Positions 1-5,294 of a stretch of DNA of 6,148 nt are shown here, piece by piece. Below the pieces are notes generated by a model. That model was not told the DNA's origin. It saw only the letters and a program-made list of their open reading frames with translations, and did not search any database. The position numbers and the translations under genes are program-made. Source of the DNA: Micromonosporaceae bacterium (GTDB lineage Bacteria > Actinomycetota > Actinomycetes > Mycobacteriales > Micromonosporaceae); NCBI GenBank assembly GCA_019689695.1, contig JADGHA010000273.1, positions 1 to 6,148 of the forward strand, in the 5' to 3' direction. Every line of letters starts with the position of its first letter. Within the stretch, counting starts at the first letter, position 1.

Positions 1-129
1 GGGCAGGTCCGCGGCCACCGCGGCACCGACGATCTGGAACGCCTGCTCGTACGCCGGGTCCTCGGCCGACTCGATCGGCGTGATGTCTATCGCGGTGGCA
101 TCCATCGAGCTGACAGAGTGAGTACTCAT
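1..129 (-). CDS. Partial CDS, N-terminal 43 residues of an unidentified protein (possibly GNAT-like)
   Basis: An ATG at 127-129 (minus strand) opens a frame that stays open to the left edge, giving 43 residues that begin MSTHSVSSMD and end AAVAADLP. I do not recognise it with certainty. The acidic, proline-containing start followed by a helix ending in AADLP resembles the N-terminus of some actinobacterial GNAT acetyltransferases, where an AADLPD-type stretch precedes the acetyl-CoA core, but that core lies outside the window. The Shine-Dalgarno is weak (ACAGG one base from the ATG). A second in-frame ATG at codon 9 (103-105) has none. The gene lies 417 bp downstream of the threonine synthase homologue on the same strand and probably uses its own promoter (324-353). 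Codon choice is normal for the window, so I regard it as a real gene of unknown function. Confidence 0.6.
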   Translation of the reverse strand, partial: MSTHSVSSMDATAIDITPIESAEDPAYEQAFQIVGAAVAADLP

Positions 130-187
130 ACCTGTCAAGGCTGATGGACCGACTGCGGCCGCGCGACCGATTTCGGCATAGATGTGG

Positions 188-201
188 GGAGAAACTTCTC
201 C
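188..201. promoter_or_regulatory. 14-bp palindrome (GGAGAA-N2-TTCTCC), operator-like
   Basis: Two 6-bp arms, GGAGAA and TTCTCC, are exact reverse complements separated by 2 bp. The site lies about 60 bp upstream of the left-edge gene's ATG, inside the leader that would be made from the candidate promoter at 324-353. The 2-bp spacer is too short for a stable RNA hairpin with all six pairs formed, so a dimeric DNA-binding site is the more natural reading. No particular regulator is implied. Confidence 0.3.
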
Positions 202-323
202 AGAGACGTTGGTCGGGAGGACGTCCGCGCAGCGCCTCCGGCGCCGCGGTCACAGGCTGCCCTGGTGAGATTGTTACCAAGCTCTGGTCGGGGCCTGCGG
301 CGGATCGTCCTCCCGCACGCAGC

Positions 324-353
324 ATCCTGCGCCGGTCGCCGCCCAGCCGTCAA
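324..353 (-). promoter_or_regulatory. Candidate promoter for the left-edge gene
   Basis: On the minus strand a -35-like TTGACG (348-353) is followed after 18 bp by CAGGAT (324-329), a good fit to the TTGAC/TAGGAT pattern of actinobacterial principal-sigma promoters. The predicted start point near 316-318 would give a leader of roughly 190 nt before the ATG at 129. The assignment rests on hexamer match and spacing alone. Confidence 0.45.
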
Positions 354-546
354 GCCCTCGCCAGGACCAAACTCGACGCTCGGCTGCCCGGCGGATACGC
401 AACGCAATCACCACCTCCGCCGAACAGCCAGTTACAGTCATCTAAACGTACCGTCTCACCTGCGGCGCAACCGGGTGAAAGCAGTCGCGCCACTGGTTCC
501 GATCACGACGGTGCGTAGCGGATCGGCCGGGAAAAATCTTGGCGAA

Positions 547-1833
547 TCAGCCCAACAACCCGGCATCTCTGGCCGCCCGCAGCGACGGCTTGACCCGGTG
601 CGTGGGGCCGACCAGGTCGGCCACCGCGTCGAGCGTCTTGAGCCCCTCACCGGTGTTGAACACGACGGTCTCCGCCCCCGGGTCCAGCCGGCCCGAGGCC
701 ACCAGCTTGCGCAGCACGGCGGTGGTCACCCCGCCGGCCGTCTCGGCGAAGACCCCGGTGGTGCGGGCGAGCAGCCGGATCCCGTCGCGGATCTCGTCGT
801 CGTCCACGTACTCCATCCAGCCACCGGTGCGCCGGACCGCCTCCAGCGCGTACAGCCCGGCGGCAGGGTCGCCGATGTTGAGCGACTTGGCGATCCCGGT
901 CGGGCGGACCGGGGTGATCACGTCGGTGCCTTGGTGCAGCGCGACCGCGATCGGGTTGCACCCGGCCGACTGCGCGCCGAACACCCGCCAGCCGTTCGCC
1001 GGCGGCTCGACCAGACCGATCTCCACCAGCTCGGTGAACGCCTTGTCCACCTTGGTGAGCAGCTCCCCGCTGGCCATCGGGATCACCACCTGCTCGGGCA
1101 GCCGCCAGCCGAGCTGCTCGGCCACCTCGTACCCGAGGGTCTTGGAGCCCTCCGCGTAGTACGGCCGGACGTTGATGTTGACGAACGCGGTGTCCTCGAA
1201 CTCCTCGGTCTCGGCCAGCTCGCCGCAGAGCCGGTTCACGTCGTCGTACGATCCGTCGATGGCGACCAGGTCGCCGCCGTACACCGCGGTCGTGACGATC
1301 TTGCCGAGCTCCAGGTCGGCCGGGACGAAGACCACGGAACGGGCCCCGGCCCGCGCGGCGTGCGCGGCCACCGAGTTGGCCAGGTTGCCGGTGGAGGCGC
1401 AGGCGAACCGGGTGAAGCCGAGCGCCTTGGCGGCGGTCAGCGCGACCGACACCACCCGGTCCTTGAAGGAGTGGGTCGGGTTGGCCGAGTCGTCCTTCAC
1501 CCACAGCGGCGCGTGCAGGCCGACCTCGGCGGCGAGCGCGTCGGCGCGGATCAGTGGCGTCAGGCCGGGGTTGAGCGTCAGCCGCGCGGCCGGGTCCTGA
1601 CCGGCGGGCAGCAGCGGGGCGTACCGCCAGATGTTCTTCGGTCCCGCCGCGATCTGCTCCCGGGTGACCGCGCGCAGCAGGTCCGCGTGGTAGCCGATCT
1701 CCAGCGGGCCGAAACACTCGTAACAGGCGTGCTGCGCGGCGAGCGGGAACTCGGCGCCGCAGCCACGGCAGACGAGGGCGCGGGCGGGATTGGGGGTGGT
1801 GCTGATCAAGGGTGCGTCGAGCGTCGACGTCAT
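547..1833 (-). CDS. thrC: Threonine synthase-family PLP enzyme under SAM-riboswitch control (threonine synthase or O-phosphohomoserine-dependent homocysteine synthase)
   Basis: This 428-aa cytosolic protein belongs to the fold-type II PLP enzymes. An N-terminal zinc-ribbon-like knuckle has Cys22, Cys25, Cys37 and Cys40 (CRGC and CYEC). The PLP lysine is Lys124 in NPTHSFKDR. The STGNLANS stretch (about 147-154) is the cofactor/phosphate-contacting loop, and FAETAGGVT and NTGEGLKTLD lie near the C-terminus. Classical threonine synthase converts O-phosphohomoserine and water to threonine and phosphate. From memory the sequence is closest to the Streptomyces SCO4293 type rather than to the copy in the hom-thrC-thrB operon. 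No hom or thrB is adjacent here. I chose the ATG at 1831-1833 because AGGAAGG lies 7 nt upstream; an in-frame GTG directly before it (1834-1836) would be only 4 nt away. The SAM-I riboswitch ties the gene to methionine status, so a homocysteine-forming role is a serious alternative. Family assignment is certain; the reaction is less so. Confidence 0.93.
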   Translation of the reverse strand: MTSTLDAPLISTTPNPARALVCRGCGAEFPLAAQHACYECFGPLEIGYHADLLRAVTREQIAAGPKNIWRYAPLLPAGQDPAARLTLNPGLTPLIRADALAAEVGLHAPLWVKDDSANPTHSFKDRVVSVALTAAKALGFTRFACASTGNLANSVAAHAARAGARSVVFVPADLELGKIVTTAVYGGDLVAIDGSYDDVNRLCGELAETEEFEDTAFVNINVRPYYAEGSKTLGYEVAEQLGWRLPEQVVIPMASGELLTKVDKAFTELVEIGLVEPPANGWRVFGAQSAGCNPIAVALHQGTDVITPVRPTGIAKSLNIGDPAAGLYALEAVRRTGGWMEYVDDDEIRDGIRLLARTTGVFAETAGGVTTAVLRKLVASGRLDPGAETVVFNTGEGLKTLDAVADLVGPTHRVKPSLRAARDAGLLG

Positions 1834-1840
1834 CACGAGG

Positions 1841-1847
1841 CCTTCCT
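1841..1847 (-). promoter_or_regulatory. Shine-Dalgarno of the threonine synthase homologue, abutting the riboswitch
   Basis: AGGAAGG on the minus strand sits 7 nt before the ATG at 1833. Its 5' neighbour is the GATGAG strand that closes P1 of the SAM riboswitch, with no base between them. The segment GAGG-AAGG-CCTC around it can also fold into a small 4-bp hairpin with the SD in the loop. This layout favours control of translation initiation over transcription termination. Confidence 0.8.
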
Positions 1848-1983
1848 CTCATCTTCCCCAGGCCGCACCCTGCGGCGTGGGACGGAATTGGCACCTGCCT
1901 CGCCTGCCTCGTCGTCGAGAAACAGTGATGCGCGGTGGTTGCCGGGGCGTCATCGGGCCGTTCCCTCAGCCCCTCTTGATGAG
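1848..1983 (-). promoter_or_regulatory. SAM-I (S-box) riboswitch
   Basis: Read on the minus strand, the segment contains the S-box landmarks in order. P1 is closed by CTCATC (1978-1983) and GATGAG (1848-1853). Next comes AAGAGGGGCTGAGGGA, leading into P2 (GGGGC/GCCCC) with the kink-turn and the P2b arm GGG...CCC. The conserved GGCAACC is at 1937-1943. A variable P3 runs up to GGTGCCAATTCCG (1883-1895). P4 is a perfect GCCGCA-GGG-TGCGGC hairpin (1862-1876), extended by CCCA/TGGG. The aptamer binds S-adenosylmethionine and normally switches methionine, cysteine or SAM genes off when SAM is abundant. I see no terminator stem with a U-tract between P1 and the start codon. P1 touches the SD of the downstream gene, so translational control is likely. 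Confidence 0.95.
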
Positions 1984-2004
1984 GTCTTCAGTTGTGTTGC
2001 GATC

Positions 2005-2010
2005 AGTTTA
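2005..2010 (-). promoter_or_regulatory. Candidate -10 element for the riboswitch transcript
   Basis: TAAACT on the minus strand fits the TANNNT -10 pattern. It would start transcription about 7 nt on, near 1998, some 15 nt before the first base of riboswitch P1. No good -35 hexamer is seen 17-18 bp upstream (TCCTGA at best). A 15-bp imperfect palindrome with arms GGTG and CACC lies upstream at 2042-2056 and could be a regulator site, but it is weak. Confidence 0.45.
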
Positions 2011-2139
2011 CGGGGTGATCCACGCCCTCAGGAGACGACCCGGTGTGACGCGCACCTCGCCCGCCGTTCATGCGACGACATCCGTCGGCGGCGCGGGGGC
2101 GGTTTTCCCCGCCGGATGCCGGCCGTTACGCAGGCTGCC

Positions 2140-2169
2140 GGGGGTCCCTGAACGCGGAGAGGGGGTCCC
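2140..2169. repeat. Two GGGGGTCCC boxes 21 bp apart upstream of the ATPase promoter
   Basis: GGGGGTCCC occurs at 2140-2148 and again, identical, at 2161-2169. The start-to-start distance is 21 bp, two turns of B-DNA, so proteins on both boxes would sit on the same helix face. Each box is itself partly palindromic (GGG-N-CCC type). The second ends 11 bp before the -10 element at 2181-2186, covering the -35 region that otherwise lacks a recognisable -35 hexamer. This placement suits a regulator acting at the promoter. No known factor is assigned. Confidence 0.45.
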
Positions 2170-2180
2170 CGACGGGCGGT

Positions 2181-2186
2181 TAGGCT
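2181..2186 (+). promoter_or_regulatory. -10 element of a probable leaderless promoter for the VCP-like ATPase
   Basis: TAGGCT matches the actinobacterial -10 consensus and ends 7 bp before the GTG start codon at 2194. Transcription would therefore begin at or next to the start codon, giving a leaderless mRNA. The absence of any Shine-Dalgarno before this GTG agrees. An ATG at 2192 is followed at once by TGA and cannot be the start. Confidence 0.65.
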
Positions 2187-2193
2187 CGCGGAT

Positions 2194-4425
2194 GTGACCG
2201 ATCGCCCGGCCGACCGTACGCTGACCCTCACCGCGAGCCTGCGCCCGGCGGCGCTGGACGCCCGGCGCGGCATCGTCCGGCTGCACCCGGAGGTGCTCGG
2301 CGCGCTCGGCATCAACCCCGGCGATCCGGTCCGGCTCAGCGGCCGGCGCGTCACCGCCGGCATCGCGGCTCGCACCGAATCGGCGTCCAGCCGCGCGCTG
2401 CTCTACGCCGACGACCTGATCCTCGGCAACCTCGGTATCCGCGACGGCGGGCAGGTCGCCGTCTCCCCCGCGCCGGTGATCGCCGCGCGCCGGGTCGTCC
2501 TCACCGGCCCGCCCGAGATCGTCGCCGCGGTGAGCCCGGAGATGCTGCGCCTGGCGCTGCTCGGCAAGGTGGTCACCGTGGAGGACAACGTCTCGCTGCT
2601 GCCACAGGACGTGGTGCCGCAGAGCGGGACCCGGGTGCTGGCCTCATCGCTGCCCGCCCCCCGCCCTCAGCTGGTCGAGGCGGCGCGGCGCAGCCTCGCC
2701 AACACCGTGGGGTACGCGTGGACCAGCACCCTGCTGACCGTCGCCGACGCGGAGCCGGCGGAGTCGGCACTGGTCACAATGGACACCGTGGTGGGCTGGC
2801 AGGGTGGCCATGCCACGCACGCGCCGGGCGAGCCGACCCAGACCCCGGCCCCGCCGGATGAAGAGCCGGTCAAGAGCGTGGACGACCTGCCCGGCCTGCG
2901 GACCCAGGCGCAGGAGCTGACCGAGCTGCTTGACCTGGGCTTCCACCACCGCGAGGTGCTCACCCGGCTGGGCACGGCAATCTCGCTCGGCGTGCTGGTC
3001 ACCGGCCCGGCGGGATCGGGCAAGTCCACGATGGTCCGCGCGGTGGCGGCGGCGGTCGGTGCGAAGGTCACGACGGTATGGGCACCGGAGATCGCCGCGT
3101 TGACCGACAACGCCGCCGCCGAGCGGCTGCGGGCCTGCGCCGCGGCCGTCCGCGGCGGCGGCCCCGCGGTCCTGCTCATCTCCGACGTGGAGGCGCTCGC
3201 CCCGCGTGAGCATCCCGGCCCGCTCGCCACCGTCTTCCGGCAGGTGGTCGAGCAGCTGGTCCGCGAGGGCGTGGCGGTGGTGTGCACGACCAGCCGGCCC
3301 GAGTCGGTCGACCCGTCGCTACGCTCGCCCGACCTGCTCGCCGTGCAGCTGGCGATACCGCTGCCCGACACCGCGATGCGCCGCGAGCAGCTGGCCGTGC
3401 TCACTCGCGGCATGCCCCTCGCTGACGACGTACGCCTGGACGACCTGGCCGTGCGTACGCCCGGGTTCGTCGCCGCCGACCTGGCCGCACTGGCCCGCGA
3501 GGCCGGGGTGCGGGCAGCCCTCCGCCTCAAGTCGGAGGCGGTTGCGGTGTCCATGGTGGACTTCGAGGCGGCGCTGGAGGTGGTCCGCCCGACCTCGATG
3601 GCGGAGTCCACACTGGAGCTCGCCAAGGTGACGCTGGACGACGTGGGCGACATGGCCGAGGTCAAGCAGGTGCTGACCGAGTCGGTGCTCTGGCCGCTGA
3701 CCTACCCGGACACGTTCGCCCGGCTGGGCGTGCAGCCACCGCGCGGCGTGCTGCTCTACGGCCCGCCCGGCTGCGGCAAGACCTACCTGGTGAAGGCGAT
3801 CGCCGGCACCGGGAAGGCGAACGTGCTGTCGGTCAAGGGTGCGGAGCTGCTGAGCAAGTGGGTGGGCGAGAGCGAGCGGGCGGTGCGCGAGCTGTTCCGC
3901 CGGGCCCGGGAGGCGGCGCCCACGCTGGTGTTCCTGGACGAGGTGGACGCCCTCGCCCCGGTACGCGGGCAGGCCACCGACGGCGGCACCACCGACCGGG
4001 TGGTGGCCTCCCTGCTCACCGAACTGGACGGCGTCGAGCCGCTGCGCAACGTCGTCGTGGTCGGCGCCACCAACCGGCCGGACCTGGTTGACCCGGCGCT
4101 GCTGCGCCCGGGGCGGCTGGAGCGGCTGGTGTTCGTGCCGCCGCCGGACGCCGCGGCGCGGGCGGAGATCCTGCGCGCGGCGGCCCGCGGCGTGCCGTTG
4201 GCGTCCGACGTGGACCTCGACGCGCTGGCCGGGGCGCTGGACGGCTTCTCCGCGGCGGACTGTGCGGCGCTGATCCGGGAATCGGCGCTGGCCGCGATGC
4301 GCGAGTCGCTGGAGGCGGCTCAGGTCACCGCCGCCCACGTGGCCGCCGCCCGGGAGCGGGTGCGCCCGTCGCTGGACCCGGTCCAGGTCGCCGCACTCGC
4401 CGCGTACGCCGAGCAACACGCCTGA
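2194..4425 (+). CDS. CDC48/VCP-like tandem AAA+ ATPase with degenerate D1 and intact D2
   Basis: This 743-aa protein has the p97/CDC48 plan. An N-terminal substrate/adaptor domain of double-psi-barrel type covers about residues 1-190 and is joined by a Pro/Glu-rich linker (about 205-235) to D1 and then D2. D2 is complete: Walker A GPPGCGKT (523-530), pore loop KWVGESE (555-561), Walker B FLDEVD (580-585), sensor-1 Asn627, arginine fingers Arg641 and Arg644 in RPGRLER. D1 keeps Walker A GPAGSGKS (271-278). Its Walker B reads LLISDVE, where Ser330-Asp331 replace Asp-Glu. Sensor 1 is Ser367, and the GRFDR arginine-finger motif is replaced by SPDLLAVQ (378-385). D1 therefore probably binds but does not efficiently hydrolyse ATP. 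Such proteins form hexameric unfoldases/segregases; mycobacterial Rv0435c/Msm0858 are relatives. No proteasome-docking HbYX tail is present (the end is AEQHA). Translation starts at GTG 2194 and is probably leaderless. Substrates are unknown. Confidence 0.93.
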   Translation: MTDRPADRTLTLTASLRPAALDARRGIVRLHPEVLGALGINPGDPVRLSGRRVTAGIAARTESASSRALLYADDLILGNLGIRDGGQVAVSPAPVIAARRVVLTGPPEIVAAVSPEMLRLALLGKVVTVEDNVSLLPQDVVPQSGTRVLASSLPAPRPQLVEAARRSLANTVGYAWTSTLLTVADAEPAESALVTMDTVVGWQGGHATHAPGEPTQTPAPPDEEPVKSVDDLPGLRTQAQELTELLDLGFHHREVLTRLGTAISLGVLVTGPAGSGKSTMVRAVAAAVGAKVTTVWAPEIAALTDNAAAERLRACAAAVRGGGPAVLLISDVEALAPREHPGPLATVFRQVVEQLVREGVAVVCTTSRPESVDPSLRSPDLLAVQLAIPLPDTAMRREQLAVLTRGMPLADDVRLDDLAVRTPGFVAADLAALAREAGVRAALRLKSEAVAVSMVDFEAALEVVRPTSMAESTLELAKVTLDDVGDMAEVKQVLTESVLWPLTYPDTFARLGVQPPRGVLLYGPPGCGKTYLVKAIAGTGKANVLSVKGAELLSKWVGESERAVRELFRRAREAAPTLVFLDEVDALAPVRGQATDGGTTDRVVASLLTELDGVEPLRNVVVVGATNRPDLVDPALLRPGRLERLVFVPPPDAAARAEILRAAARGVPLASDVDLDALAGALDGFSAADCAALIRESALAAMRESLEAAQVTAAHVAAARERVRPSLDPVQVAALAAYAEQHA

Positions 4426-4430
4426 CCCCT

Positions 4431-4484
4431 CCGGCGCCGGCGCTGCGGCCCGCTGGCGGCGCGGCCCGCTGCCGGCGACGCCGG
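4431..4484. terminator. GC-rich convergent hairpin region, probable bidirectional terminator
   Basis: The 59 bp between the two convergent stop codons hold a perfect 10-bp palindrome CCGGCGCCGG (4431-4440) and a perfect 13-bp one, CCGGCG-A-CGCCGG (4472-4484). The outer arms CCGGCG (4431-4436) and CGCCGG (4479-4484) can also pair to make one large stem. There is no T-tract on either strand, as is common for actinomycete terminators. The right-hand palindrome touches the DUF3263 stop codon at 4485. Confidence 0.5.
4445..4476. repeat. Tandem 16-bp repeat, two copies
   Basis: The 16-bp unit GCGGCCCGCTGGCGGC at 4445-4460 is followed directly by GCGGCCCGCTGCCGGC at 4461-4476, with 15 of 16 positions identical. 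It lies within the convergent terminator region. It looks like replication-slippage duplication and may vary in copy number between strains. Confidence 0.7.
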
Positions 4485-4865
4485 TCAGTCGCGGGCGCGG
4501 GACCGGGCGCGGCTCGACCGCAACCGGCGCAGCCGGCCGACCAGGACCGGGTCGTACGCCAGCGCCGCCGGGTTGTCCAGCAGGCCGTTGAGCAGCTGGT
4601 AGTAGTGCGTCGCGGAGAGCCCGAAGGTGTCCCGGATGGCCTGCTCCTTGGACCCGGCATGCTTCCACCACAGCCGCTCGAAGGCGAGGATCTGCTCCTC
4701 GCGCTCGGTCAGCCGGTCGGGCTGCGGCGTGACGGGCGCCGTCTCCGGCTCGGCCGCGGCCGCTTCGCCAACCTCGACCGGGCCGAGGTCGTCGGCGACG
4801 TCGCTGCCGCGCCGTTCCATCGTCACCAGGCTCCGTACGAATGTATCAACGGGGCCTTCCAGCAT
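4485..4865 (-). CDS. DUF3263 domain protein
   Basis: This is a 126-aa soluble protein with two parts. Residues 1-50 are acidic, Ala/Glu/Pro-rich and probably disordered. Residues 51-120 match the actinobacterial DUF3263 pattern: LTEREEQILAFERLWWKHAGSKE (written here in pieces: LTEREEQ 52-58, FERLWWK 62-68), then a helix-turn-helix-like section with GLSATHYYQLLN and a C-terminal run of basic residues (RLRRLRSSR). The basic tail and HTH-like centre suggest nucleic-acid binding, but the family's function is unknown to me. The start at ATG 4865 has GGAGG (4871-4875) 5 nt upstream. Codon 16 is an alternative ATG with poorer spacing. A CCGCGG-N2-CCGCGG inverted repeat (4874-4887) overlaps the SD and might limit translation. 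The gene converges on the ATPase and lies 62 bp downstream of the ABC remnant, so it may once have been the last gene of that operon. Confidence 0.88.
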   Translation of the reverse strand: MLEGPVDTFVRSLVTMERRGSDVADDLGPVEVGEAAAAEPETAPVTPQPDRLTEREEQILAFERLWWKHAGSKEQAIRDTFGLSATHYYQLLNGLLDNPAALAYDPVLVGRLRRLRSSRARSRARD

Positions 4866-4927
4866 AACCCCCTCCGCGGCACCGCGGCCGGCTGCAAGAT
4901 CGCGGAAGGGGCCAGCCAGGGTGACGG

Positions 4928-5238
4928 TCAGGTGATGTCACGCCTGCGCATCATCCACAGTGCCCCGCCGAGAACGGCCACCGTGACCGCCGTCAGCACT
5001 ATCGCGGACTGCTGCCCGGCATCTCGTGGCCCAGGATCCGCATGCGCCCGCCGTTGGGGCGGATCAGGCCGAGCAGGGTACGCAGGGTGGTGGTCTTGCC
5101 GGATCCGTTCGGGCCGAGGAAGCCGTGCACCTGGCCCGCCTCGACCACCATGTCGAAGCCGTCCAGCGCCTGGCGGGGTCCTCGCCGCAGCGTGCGGTAC
5201 GTCTTGCGCAGGCCCTCGATCTCGAGTACAGCAGTCAC
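4928..5238 (-). pseudogene. ABC exporter remnant: ATPase N-terminus joined out of frame to the permease C-terminus
   Basis: From GTG 5238 the minus strand encodes a normal ABC ATPase start: MTAVLEIEGLRKTY, then Walker A GPNGSGKTTT (42-51), then LLGLIRP and RILGHEMP. It hits a TAG after residue 79, before any Q-loop, LSGGQ signature, Walker B or switch His; the family usually runs to about 230-310 residues. In a second minus frame the sequence continues as QQSAIVLTAVTVAVLGGALW-MMRRRDIT and stops at 4928-4930. This is one hydrophobic helix plus the RRRDIT ending typical of ABC-2 permease C-termini. The two halves meet around 5005-5022. The simplest reading is a single internal deletion that removed most of both genes, about 1.3-1.5 kb judging by typical sizes. 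The product cannot be a working transporter. An assembly collapse at this point would look the same. Confidence 0.85.
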
Positions 5239-5245
5239 CCGCGCG

Positions 5246-5251
5246 ACAGTA
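5246..5251 (-). promoter_or_regulatory. -10 element of a possible leaderless promoter for the ABC remnant
   Basis: TACTGT on the minus strand fits TANNNT and ends 7 bp before the GTG start at 5238, the same geometry as in front of the VCP-like gene. No Shine-Dalgarno precedes this GTG and no clear -35 hexamer is visible. If active, the promoter would still transcribe the remnant and perhaps the DUF3263 gene behind it. Confidence 0.4.
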
Positions 5252-5294
5252 CGGGTTGTGGACCGCCCGCGGCGTCCCGTTGGGTGTATTGCCG

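Larger units (their letters stand above)
130..546. other. 417-bp intergenic gap without a convincing gene
   Basis: This gap separates the end of the threonine synthase homologue from the start of the left-edge gene. Open frames exist on both strands but look like GC-rich noise: Arg/Pro/Ser-rich, no domain motif and no well-spaced Shine-Dalgarno. Base composition is more mixed than in the flanking genes, with A/T-containing patches around 265-280 and 425-450, as expected of non-coding DNA. I looked specifically for a small ThiS/MoaD sulfur carrier ending in Gly-Gly, because such a gene often sits beside this type of ThrC homologue, and saw none. The gap contains a candidate promoter (324-353) and a 14-bp palindrome (188-201). 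I see no strong intrinsic terminator directly after the upstream stop codon. Confidence 0.7.

Noticed and set aside
133..138. TTGACA as a -35 box just before the left-edge gene
   Set aside because: The matching -10 position reads TGTCAG inside the coding region, a poor fit, and would require starting at codon 9.
274..411. A 45-codon minus-strand ORF (GTG start) next to a GGAGG sequence in the 417-bp gap
   Set aside because: The GGAGG is only 2 nt from the GTG. The product (MIALRIRRAAERR...) resembles no family, and the codon pattern is not clearly coding.
520..560. Possible intrinsic terminator after the ThrC homologue (TTTTT after a GGC/GCC pairing)
   Set aside because: The stem is only about 3 bp and includes the stop codon; too weak to call.
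2095..2115. GCGGGG...CCCCGC hairpin with a TTTT loop between the divergent genes
   Set aside because: It could suggest a terminator, but the T-run is in the loop and no T-tract follows on either strand. Divergent promoters, not gene ends, flank it.
184..2151. A 655-codon open frame on the plus strand across the gap, the ThrC homologue and the riboswitch
   Set aside because: It is antisense to a certain gene and an RNA element. Its product is Arg/Gly/Val/Asp-rich with no domain motif, and it arises from the codon bias of the real gene on the other strand.
3319..4671. A 450-codon minus-strand open frame opposite the VCP-like ATPase
   Set aside because: It is a shadow of the ATPase frame: Arg/Gln/His-rich, no recognisable motif, no plausible ribosome site, and it also overlaps the DUF3263 gene.
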